A DNA stretch of 21,612 nt from contig CAYROE010000014.1 of NCBI GenBank assembly GCA_964425855.1, forward strand, positions 1 to 21,612. The letters are read 5' to 3'. The notes under the pieces were generated by a model. The model saw nothing but the letters and a program-made list of their open reading frames with translations, had not been told where the DNA came from and did not search any database. This DNA comes from S143-63 sp964425855 (GTDB lineage Archaea; Thermoproteota; Thermoprotei_A; Sulfolobales; Acidilobaceae). A program made the translations under genes and the position numbers. Below, piece after piece: positions 7,738 to 14,110 of this stretch. Position 1 is the stretch's first letter. Every line of letters begins with the position of its first letter.

Positions 7738-7747
7738 AATTAAATTT
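7738..7747 (-). promoter_or_regulatory. Putative promoter of the SBDS-exosome operon
   Basis: On the minus strand AAATTTAATT lies about 35 bp before the SBDS ATG, in the 102-bp gap after proteasome alpha. The minus strand just after the psmA stop is T-rich (TTATTTTAATTTGTTTTTAAT), which could end psmA transcription. Both calls rest on composition and spacing. Confidence 0.35.
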
Positions 7748-7806
7748 TAGAGAATCAATTTTGGATCCTATATTAAAAACAAATTAAAATAATTGAGTTA
7801 TGAAAG

Positions 7807-8577
7807 TTATTTAGTTAGCTCATTACTAATTGCGTCAACGTATTTCCGTATCTCGTCAGCACTCATTTTCCTGAAGACTGGTTTTTCAACTGTTATGTAT
7901 CCGAGCTCCACGAAGTTGTGGAATTCGCCTACTAACGAGGCTGGCTGTTCCTCGCTAGTCTCTATTCTTGCTTTGAACAATGCTTTGAGGGCTAGTTTAA
8001 CTAGTTCTTCGAAGTCTAATTCCCTACTGTATTCTTTCTCTAGGACCTCTGTAGCGTATCTTTCTCCCATTCCTATCGCGACTGCATAATAACTAAAGAA
8101 TTGTCCTCCTGGATCTGTTTTAATTAGTCTTGTGTCTCCTTCTGGGTTTATTCCACCGAAAATCAATGAAACGCCAAAAGGTCTAACGCCTGCGTGCTGT
8201 GTATATGCTTGTTTTATGTCTGCTATAGCTCGAGCAACATAGTCAACACTTGCCTTTTCTCCGTATAGGAGCCTATGTCTTACTGCGACTAGTCTTGCTT
8301 GATCAATAAGTATTCTGCCGTCGCTCCCCATGCCTGCGAACGCTACGCCTATATGGTCGTCTACTAGATAGATTTTCTCGATGCTCTCCAGGTCCAGGAG
8401 CCTCGTTATCTGTCTTTTTTCTGCAGCAATAACAACCGCTTCTTTGCTTCTTATTCCTAGACTGGTCCATCCTTTCCTTACTGCTTCAAACGCATACTTT
8501 ACCTGGTATAGGTCCCCCTCGGGAGAGAAGATTGTCGTAGCCCTATCGTATGCCGTTGGTGGTGCTCCTAGTGCCAC
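7807..8577 (-). CDS. psmA: Proteasome subunit alpha
   Basis: 256 aa. The alpha subunits form the outer gated rings of the 20S proteasome. The N-terminal gate YDRATTIFSPEGDLYQVKYA and the following helix EAVRKGWTSLGIR are diagnostic, as are VAFAGMGSDGRILIDQARL and the GxxFSYYAVAIGMGER segment. There is no N-terminal threonine nucleophile, as expected of an alpha subunit. The GTG start at 8577 has GGTGA six bases upstream. It is the first gene of the left-hand minus-strand cluster and is divergent from Pop5. Confidence 0.97.
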   Translation of the reverse strand: MALGAPPTAYDRATTIFSPEGDLYQVKYAFEAVRKGWTSLGIRSKEAVVIAAEKRQITRLLDLESIEKIYLVDDHIGVAFAGMGSDGRILIDQARLVAVRHRLLYGEKASVDYVARAIADIKQAYTQHAGVRPFGVSLIFGGINPEGDTRLIKTDPGGQFFSYYAVAIGMGERYATEVLEKEYSRELDFEELVKLALKALFKARIETSEEQPASLVGEFHNFVELGYITVEKPVFRKMSADEIRKYVDAISNELTK

Positions 8578-8623
8578 TCCTTGTCACCTAGTTTTACCGC
8601 CATGTCTCGTGGTGTATTGCAGG

Positions 8624-8634
8624 CTATTTAGATC
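8624..8634 (-). promoter_or_regulatory. Putative TATA box of psmA
   Basis: Minus-strand GATCTAAATAG lies about 50 bp before the psmA GTG. A start 25 bp downstream would give a leader of about 28 nt that includes the GGTGA site. Confidence 0.35.
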
Positions 8635-8669
8635 TATTCAAATACTCTGCCCTTCCTAGACTAATATCA

Positions 8670-8677
8670 TATTAATA
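8670..8677 (+). promoter_or_regulatory. Putative TATA box for the C/D sRNA and Pop5
   Basis: TATTAATA on the plus strand places a start site near 8697-8702, which is just before the terminal stem of the candidate C/D sRNA and about 75 nt before the Pop5 start. The box lies at the centre of an imperfect dyad (8656-8685, arms CTAGACTA and TAGTCTCTAG). Confidence 0.4.
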
Positions 8678-8705
8678 GTCTCTAGCAAACTATTCTTTCT
8701 TCATG

Positions 8706-8768
8706 GTCCCTATGATGAAGAGACCGACCAATGAGTAAGGTGATTAATCTATCTCTCCCCTGAGGGAT
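8706..8768 (+). ncRNA. Candidate C/D-box methylation-guide sRNA, overlapping the Pop5 leader
   Basis: The full double-guide layout is visible. C box ATGATGA is at 8712-8718, followed by a 12-nt guide AGAGACCGACCA (8719-8730). D' is ATGA (8731-8734, one change from CTGA). A 5-nt spacer leads to C' GTGATTA (8740-8746, one change). A 13-nt guide (8747-8759) then leads to D box CTGA (8760-8763). TCCC (8707-8710) and GGGA (8764-8767) form the terminal stem. The D' guide complements GGTCGGTCTCT, which I recall from archaeal 23S rRNA between helix 93 and the sarcin-ricin loop; the predicted methylated base is a C. I do not recognise the D-guide target. The 3' end overlaps the ribosome binding site of Pop5. 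Confidence 0.6.
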
Positions 8769-8773
8769 GCTAT

Positions 8774-9259
8774 GTGAATATGATACTATTAATGACTGTG
8801 TTCGCGATCACTATGTCAATAGCCTCAATCATTATATCAGTTTATCTACTTCGACAGACTCGAAACCTTAAGAGATCAATAGAGACACTGGCATTTGGAC
8901 TAAACACTAGAAAGCTCGAGCGTCGATTATCTGAACTTGCAGAGAGGCCTAGGAAACGCTACGTCGTATTCGAGATCGTAGCTGAGCAAGACTTGAGCGA
9001 AGCCGATATCCGTAGATCCTTGTATGAGCTAGCCAAGGATGTGCTGGGAAAATCTGGTTTTATAAAGAGCGGGTTTCAACTTGTCTATTTTAACACTAAT
9101 ACGAATAGGGGCATCATAAGAGTAAGAGAATCCTATAAGTTAAAGGCGCTCGGTGTGCTTGGCTTGCTTAGAGAGATATCGGGTGTTCAAGTGCTAGTTA
9201 CACCCTTAGGTACTAGTGGGACGATCAAACGTGCAAAGAAGATCGCTGATATGAAGTAG
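8774..9259 (+). CDS. rnp2: RNase P protein subunit Pop5 with N-terminal membrane segment
   Basis: 161 aa from GTG 8774, with GAGG eight bases upstream; ATG 8780 is an alternative. Residues about 59-161 match Pop5/Rpp14: RKRYVVFEIV at the first strand, RGIIRVRESYKLKAL in the middle, and the family end motif GTSGTIKRAKK (146-156). Pop5 binds the RNase P RNA catalytic core together with Rpp30. Unusually, residues 3-26 are a continuous hydrophobic stretch (MILLMTVFAITMSIASIIIS and on to YLL), followed by the basic RQTRNLKR and a charged linker (27-58). By the positive-inside rule the Pop5 domain would face the cytoplasm. No ATG, GTG or TTG occurs in frame between residue 14 and the Pop5 domain, so an internal start cannot produce a plain Pop5. 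Confidence 0.85.
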   Translation: MNMILLMTVFAITMSIASIIISVYLLRQTRNLKRSIETLAFGLNTRKLERRLSELAERPRKRYVVFEIVAEQDLSEADIRRSLYELAKDVLGKSGFIKSGFQLVYFNTNTNRGIIRVRESYKLKALGVLGLLREISGVQVLVTPLGTSGTIKRAKKIADMK

Positions 9260-9270
9260 TTAAAAATGCC

Positions 9271-10491
9271 CTATCTTTTGGCGGCGACTATCTTTATAAC
9301 GTCTCCATCTTGAAGGAGATAGTTTTCTCCTATGCGTTGTTTTGTCTTCGCGTTTATTGCATAGATGAAGCTTTTTCCTAGATCTGTGTGTATCTTGTAG
9401 GCAAATTCTCTAGCAGTTGTTCCTTTCTTTACGAGAATAACGTCGGGTAGCACTCTACCCTGTTTATCGGTGAACTTGTTAGGGTCATCCACGGGATATA
9501 CTGTAATCATTTCTAAGACATCGAAAACGGCTGTATTAAGAGCCTGCTGGACTCCCGTCCCGCCATATTTTTCCATTATGTTCTTCTTTATCATTTCAAG
9601 GATTCTTGTTGTTTTCGGGTCTAGTTCTTCTATTATCTCGAATGAGTCGTCTCCGGGAGTATACCTGATCTTTCCTTCTTTTGCTAGTTTTCTTAGAAGT
9701 AACTCTGCCGCCGCGCTTGTCGGTATGATCTTATAATCTGGGAATTCTCTTTTCATTCTTTCATAGTTCTCATGGGCTCTAGGCAAATCAATTTTATTCG
9801 CAATAATTACTATTGGTTTAGATATTTTTCTTAGTACTTGCATGAATTCTCTGAGTTCTTCTTTTGTCCAGTTCGTCAGTTTTTTATCCATCAAACCTGT
9901 TCTCTCGAGAGCCTCAGCGACCTGAGGTTTAGTTATACTTAATCCGCTTAGTCTCTGTGCCAGTGCTCCTGCTATGTCGAGAGTTTTACTGGCGTCTATT
10001 GTTCTAGCAACTTTATCCCAGTCTTTCTCTATTATAGAATACATCCATTCATCTATTTCATAGATGATCTGGTTTACCTCCTCTACAGGATCATAGGTTC
10101 CCGGTTTTACAGGGACTCCCTCGGGATCAGTTGATCCACTTGCATCAACTACAAGAAGGAGAACATCTGCTCTCCTAAGGTTATCAAGGAACCTGTTTCC
10201 GAGGCCTCTGCCCTGGTGCGCTCCTGGGACAAGGCCTGCTACATCCATGACCTTTACAGGTATGAAGCGCCAGCCCATGAGACATATGCTGTTTGATGCG
10301 TCGCATTTCTCTAATCCCAGTTCAACATGTATGCATTTTTTTCTAAGATATGCGACTCCTATATTAGGATCAATTGTTACGAACGGTCTATTGCCTATTT
10401 CAACGGTTGTCTCTGTAGCCGCCGCAAAGAACGTTGATTTTCCTACGTTAGTTTTACCTACAATTCCTATCAGTATATTGCTAGGCTCCAT
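9271..10491 (-). CDS. YchF/OBG-family GTPase with C-terminal TGS domain
   Basis: About 406 aa from ATG 10491. The P-loop GKTNVGKST (12-20), the G3 region DVAGLVPGAHQGRGLG and the G4 motif NKID are clear, and a TGS domain closes the protein (VKKGTTAREFAYKIHTDLGK to GDVIKIVAAK). OBG/YchF proteins bind nucleotide and associate with ribosomes; the eukaryotic relatives include Ola1 and Drg. An upstream ATG (10509) is in frame, but its GGTGA abuts it with no spacing, while ATG 10491 has GAGGAG seven bases before it. The gene is convergent with Pop5 (12 bp between stops) and divergent from L15e. It interrupts what is normally a continuous ribosome/exosome cluster. Confidence 0.9.
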   Translation of the reverse strand: MEPSNILIGIVGKTNVGKSTFFAAATETTVEIGNRPFVTIDPNIGVAYLRKKCIHVELGLEKCDASNSICLMGWRFIPVKVMDVAGLVPGAHQGRGLGNRFLDNLRRADVLLLVVDASGSTDPEGVPVKPGTYDPVEEVNQIIYEIDEWMYSIIEKDWDKVARTIDASKTLDIAGALAQRLSGLSITKPQVAEALERTGLMDKKLTNWTKEELREFMQVLRKISKPIVIIANKIDLPRAHENYERMKREFPDYKIIPTSAAAELLLRKLAKEGKIRYTPGDDSFEIIEELDPKTTRILEMIKKNIMEKYGGTGVQQALNTAVFDVLEMITVYPVDDPNKFTDKQGRVLPDVILVKKGTTAREFAYKIHTDLGKSFIYAINAKTKQRIGENYLLQDGDVIKIVAAKR

Positions 10492-10627
10492 GACCTGACT
10501 CCTCGTCATTCACCATATAATGATCTAGGGTATAACATTTGCATTATTTTCTACGCCTATAATAAATGGTTCAATAGACAAGATTTTATTTCTCCTGTAT
10601 TACTTCGTGGACTAGGACAGGTATAAG

Positions 10628-10637
10628 AGTTAAAACC
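10628..10637 (+). promoter_or_regulatory. Putative promoter of L15e
   Basis: AGTTAAAACC lies about 40 bp before the L15e ATG within a GTATAAGAGTTAAAA run. A start 25 bp further on leaves a leader of about 15-20 nt ending in GGTGAAAG directly before the ATG. The 164-bp divergent spacer to the YchF-like gene also holds a minus-strand ATTTATTATAG near 10560-10572 that could serve that gene. Confidence 0.4.
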
Positions 10638-10673
10638 TTGACCTATCCGATTTGAGAAGAGGGATGGTGAAAG

Positions 10674-11351
10674 ATGGCAAAGTCGATGTACCACTATATA
10701 GCCGAAGCCTGGAGGAGGCCGTACGACGGAGTCCACGGCATGCTGATGAAGCAGCGGCTAATCCTGTGGCGTAGGCAGCCCGCTATAATCCGAGTCGATA
10801 AACCCACAAGGCTTGATAGGGCTAGAAACCTCGGTTACAAAGCTAAACAGGGAGTAATTGTCGTAAGAGTGAGAGTAAGGAAGGGAGGTAGGAGGAAGCC
10901 CAGGCCAAACAAGGGTCGAAGACCTAAAAGAATGGGTGTCTATGGATTTGCACCTGCTAAGAGTATAAGGCTCATAGCCGAGGAGAGGGCTCAACGCAAA
11001 TACCCCAACATGATAGTTCTAAACAGCTACTATGTTGGAGAAGACGGTCTCTATAAATGGTATGAGGTAATTCTTGTAGACCCACATCATCCAGCTATAA
11101 GATCTGATCCCGAACTCTCATGGGTAGCTTCTGGCAAGCATAAAGGCAGACCCTTCAGAGGACTAACAAGCGCTGGAAAGAAGATGAGAGGACTAAGGAA
11201 GAGCAGAGGACTGAGAGGAACACACAAGTACAAGTGGAAGAAGAAGGCGAAAGAGAGAAAACTAAAGAAGAGGCATGAAGCAAGCCGCGGTGCAAGACTC
11301 ATCGAACCCGACTATATACGAGAGAAATATCATAAGGGAGATCTCCAGTAG
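10674..11351 (+). CDS. rpl15e: 50S ribosomal protein L15e
   Basis: 225 aa, highly basic. The start MAKSMYHYIAEAWRRPYDG and the segments PTRLDRARNLGYKAKQGV, RKGGRRKPRPNKGRRPKRMG and LNSYYVGEDGLYKWYEVIL are diagnostic of archaeal/eukaryotic L15e of the large subunit. The C-terminal third is a long Lys/Arg-rich rRNA-binding extension. GGTGA precedes the ATG. In many archaea L15e heads the gene run L15e-COG1325-Rpp30-Pop5-psmA; here it heads only the first two. Confidence 0.97.
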   Translation: MAKSMYHYIAEAWRRPYDGVHGMLMKQRLILWRRQPAIIRVDKPTRLDRARNLGYKAKQGVIVVRVRVRKGGRRKPRPNKGRRPKRMGVYGFAPAKSIRLIAEERAQRKYPNMIVLNSYYVGEDGLYKWYEVILVDPHHPAIRSDPELSWVASGKHKGRPFRGLTSAGKKMRGLRKSRGLRGTHKYKWKKKAKERKLKKRHEASRGARLIEPDYIREKYHKGDLQ

Positions 11352-11353
11352 TC

Positions 11354-11410
11354 CTCCTATAATTTTCTTCCATTGAAAATCTCTCTTTGTCTCTATCAAT
11401 ATTATAGGAG
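11354..11410. repeat. Inverted repeat in the L15e-COG1325 spacer
   Basis: Perfect 10-bp arms CTCCTATAAT (11354-11363) and ATTATAGGAG (11401-11410) flank 37 nt that hold a smaller inner hairpin, ATTTTC (11361-11366) with GAAAAT. In RNA this would form a two-tier stem three bases after the L15e stop codon. It may mark the 3' end of the L15e transcript or be a regulatory element for the next gene. Confidence 0.5.
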
Positions 11411-11498
11411 TAGCTATTCCATCATCTCCAGAGAATCCTCGAATAAAAATAGAATACTCTGCGAAACGATATATAGTGATAGAGCGGGTGAGTAGGGA

Positions 11499-11957
11499 TT
11501 GCCGATAAAACACGCCCAACTAAGAGTATATGTCCACGCTACTGAAGATGAGGAAAAAGTGTTTCAGAGCATAAAGAATTCCTTGCCGGAAGAGGTTCTA
11601 CGAGAAGCTAAGATCATAAAAGAAACCTATTACGGACATTATGGAAATCCGATAACCGTAATTACGGTCACAATCAATAACCCAAGATTAGCGGAAAGAA
11701 CTCTCAATTATCTCCTTGAAAAGTTGGGGGCATCGGGTAGACACATATTATCCTCTAGTCTCGAGGACCGTGTTGATAAGGGCGGATCGCTTTTCTTCAG
11801 AATCAGCAAGCAAGACGCGTACATGGGATCGATAACGATCTATGAGACCGACGATGTTATCAGGATATCTATAGGATTTAGCGGGAAAAGAAAGGATGCA
11901 ATCGAGTACTACAGGAGGATGCTGGAGAGTGCAGGGAAAAGAAAAGAAGACTCCTAG
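11499..11957 (+). CDS. COG1325-type predicted exosome-associated RNA-binding protein
   Basis: 152 aa from TTG 11499, with GGTGA seven bases upstream. The pattern matches the archaeal COG1325 family, predicted from its constant place beside exosome and RNase P genes to be an RNA-binding exosome partner: YVHATEDEEKVFQSIKNSLP at the start, then TYYGHYGNPITVITVTI and LFFRISKQDAYMGSI. No enzyme motif is visible. A TATA-like run (AATAAAAATA, about 11444-11453) lies upstream. The 3' end overlaps Rpp30 by about 29 nt. The family assignment is firm from pattern and order; the function is inferred. Confidence 0.8.
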   Translation: MPIKHAQLRVYVHATEDEEKVFQSIKNSLPEEVLREAKIIKETYYGHYGNPITVITVTINNPRLAERTLNYLLEKLGASGRHILSSSLEDRVDKGGSLFFRISKQDAYMGSITIYETDDVIRISIGFSGKRKDAIEYYRRMLESAGKRKEDS

Positions 11958-12609
11958 ACTTTTCGCCGATCTTTGTATTCGTCCTGCTTCCCATAAGGAA
12001 GCAGTCCACATGATTAGAACCCTGATAGGCTTTGGGTATCGAATAATAGGTGTTGAGGCCCGAAACGATATCGACATCGAGTCTCTTAGAAAAGAATTTG
12101 GAGGGGGAATCCTGCAAAGGATCACGCTAAGAGTCAATAATAAGAAAGAGTTTAATCGCGTAGTCTCGAAGAAGCTTGTCAATAATAATATTATTGTATC
12201 TGTTGAAACCAGATCATTAGAGGTTGCACGATTAGCCGCTGTCTCGAAGAAGGTCGACTTACTTACATTAGTTCCTGGCTTGGAAAAAGCCGTGGACAAA
12301 AGTACTAGAACCTTGCTTTCTCAGAAGGGTTTTGGCGGGATTGAGATCGTCTTGTCATATATTACAAGGAATAAGGAGAATAGATCACATATACGCGTCT
12401 GGAAGTATTATTATCAAAGCTTAAGGAGAGCTTCGGGATACATGATTCCAGCGACGGTATCTAGTTGTGCTGAGAGTGTTTTCGAGTTATGGCATCCTAT
12501 GCAGATAGTGGGTTTTGCCTCGCTATTTGATGTTCCAATGGAGACTACCAGGTCTTGGATAACTAACGTTTCAAGAGTCTTAGGGAGGATCCATTATTCT
12601 GCGAGATAA
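11929..12609 (+). CDS. rnp3: RNase P protein subunit Rpp30
   Basis: About 226 aa from GTG 11929, TIM-barrel family of Rpp30/p30. The fold starts at RLFADLCIRP; FADL at the first strand and IIGVEARND at the second are typical, as are VSVETRSLEVARLAA and VDLLTLVPGLEKAVDKSTRT. Rpp30 pairs with Pop5 to stabilise the RNase P catalytic domain. I prefer GTG 11929, which has AGGAGG about ten bases upstream; ATG 11896 is in frame but would lie deeper in the preceding gene. The 3' end overlaps the convergent radical SAM gene by 47 nt. Confidence 0.85.
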   Translation: MQGKEKKTPRLFADLCIRPASHKEAVHMIRTLIGFGYRIIGVEARNDIDIESLRKEFGGGILQRITLRVNNKKEFNRVVSKKLVNNNIIVSVETRSLEVARLAAVSKKVDLLTLVPGLEKAVDKSTRTLLSQKGFGGIEIVLSYITRNKENRSHIRVWKYYYQSLRRASGYMIPATVSSCAESVFELWHPMQIVGFASLFDVPMETTRSWITNVSRVLGRIHYSAR

Positions 12610-14110
12610 CATCTTGGAATATCTCATACTCTCTTCGAAGAAGTTTAAGACTTGCATACGGATGACGTATTATCTTGTGCCATGGCGGATCGAATGTGAC
12701 TGGCCACTCTGCCAGATATTTCTCCGGATTAATGCCTGATTCTCTAACCGCCCTTCTGAACGCTCCCAAGCCCTTTCCGTGGCGTGCCCAGGAGTAGATT
12801 ATCTTAGAAACCTCTCTATCTCCTCTAGACAATATAGTTTGTATTCTTGCCCACCTTGGATCATACCATGACGCTTCTGCTCCTACCTTCCTCGCTTCTT
12901 TCCCTATTAGCCTAATTATTTTCCGTGTAGCAAGGTAGTCTTTTAGAGGTGCCCATTGTAATGGCGTTACGGGTTTTGGCATAAACTGGTTAATGGAAAT
13001 TTTGAGTTTCCCGCTAGCTTTTGCGAGTAGCATTGACGAGTCTCGTATTAGACTTATAATTTCACTTATGTCATCCTCTGTTTCTCCTGGAAAACCGACC
13101 ATGATGTACATTTTTACTTGTCGGAGGCCTATTCCAAGCATTTTTTCGATTATTTCTAATACAAGATCCTTTCCTATTCGTTTATTTATTGCATTACATA
13201 ATCTACAGCTAGAAGTCTCTGGCGCAATTGTTAGGGTCTTTTGTCCTCCTTCTTTGATTAGTTCCAGTCTTCTCTCGGTTAGCGTTTCTGCACGTATGCT
13301 TGGCACAGATACTTCGTACCCCATAGATACCGTGTATTCCAGTGCCTTCTCTGCATCTGGGTTGTCGAAGAAGGCTAAACTATAGAAACTAATCTTGTTG
13401 TATCCTTGCTCCCTAGCGTTATCTATTAGGTTTTTTAATGTATGGAAGCTCCTATCGCGTTTCGGCCGGAATATAAAGCCCTCCATACAGAATCTGCATC
13501 CGCGCCCGCATCCTCGGCTAGATTCTATTGCATAGCTTTGCCCCCAGACCGGTTCTACTCCCGGTGGAAGTTTTTGGTCGAATATCACCGTGTGCTTGTC
13601 CAAGTCTCGAGTGTAGATTCTTTCTACTTGTTTCTCTATTTCTAGTCTTGGAACTATAACTCCCCTTAGCTCTGCTAATCTCTTAAGCTTAGTGGTCTTT
13701 GAGGCTTTCTCAGAGAGTATTGATATTATATCATCAAAAACTTCTTCTATCTCCCCTACTAGGACCATGTCTAAAAAGTCTAGTACGGGGAGAGGATTAG
13801 CAGTTACTGCTGGGCCCCCTCCTATCACTATAAGATTATCGTCCGCCTTCGACCGGTATGGTATTATTGACGTCTTATCATAGAATTCTACTAAATCACG
13901 GTACATGATCTCATATGGTAAGCTTACAAAAAGAGCATCTAGCTTTGCGGGAGATGAACGTGTGTCTTCTAGTTCGATATCATCGTCTAAAAAGTAAGTT
14001 CCCGCATACACATTGTTTACTCTCAGCATATGTTTTAGAAACCTAAAAAATAAACTCGAATATGCTACGTTTCTGGGAGCCAGGTAGCCTATACCGATTC
14101 GTCTAGTCAA
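12563..14110 (-). CDS. Radical SAM protein with N-terminal B12-binding-like domain
   Basis: 515 aa. The cluster motif CGRGCRFC (C201, C205, C208) should hold the 4Fe-4S cluster that cleaves S-adenosylmethionine. The N-terminal ~130 residues form a Rossmann-like region (LIVIGGGPAVTANPLPVLD to MVLVGEIEE) resembling the cobalamin-binding domains of COG1031/1032 proteins. No His of a DxHxxG box is evident, so B12 binding is uncertain. ISINQFMPKPVTPLQWAP belongs to the C-terminal part of this family. The TTG start overlaps the stop of the THUMP-SPOUT gene by 4 nt (TTGA), so both are coupled. That pairing suggests RNA modification, which is inference; the reaction is unknown. Confidence 0.85.
   Translation of the reverse strand: MTRRIGIGYLAPRNVAYSSLFFRFLKHMLRVNNVYAGTYFLDDDIELEDTRSSPAKLDALFVSLPYEIMYRDLVEFYDKTSIIPYRSKADDNLIVIGGGPAVTANPLPVLDFLDMVLVGEIEEVFDDIISILSEKASKTTKLKRLAELRGVIVPRLEIEKQVERIYTRDLDKHTVIFDQKLPPGVEPVWGQSYAIESSRGCGRGCRFCMEGFIFRPKRDRSFHTLKNLIDNAREQGYNKISFYSLAFFDNPDAEKALEYTVSMGYEVSVPSIRAETLTERRLELIKEGGQKTLTIAPETSSCRLCNAINKRIGKDLVLEIIEKMLGIGLRQVKMYIMVGFPGETEDDISEIISLIRDSSMLLAKASGKLKISINQFMPKPVTPLQWAPLKDYLATRKIIRLIGKEARKVGAEASWYDPRWARIQTILSRGDREVSKIIYSWARHGKGLGAFRRAVRESGINPEKYLAEWPVTFDPPWHKIIRHPYASLKLLRREYEIFQDVISQNNGSSLRLLKR

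Noticed and set aside
8731..8763. Ten-codon upstream ORF (ATG AGT AAG ...) before Pop5
   Set aside because: Its ATG is the D' box and its stop overlaps the D box of the sRNA candidate; it has no ribosome binding site of its own.
11748..12299. 183-codon minus frame across COG1325 and Rpp30
   Set aside because: Antisense to two recognisable RNA-binding protein genes, no start signal, no family resemblance.
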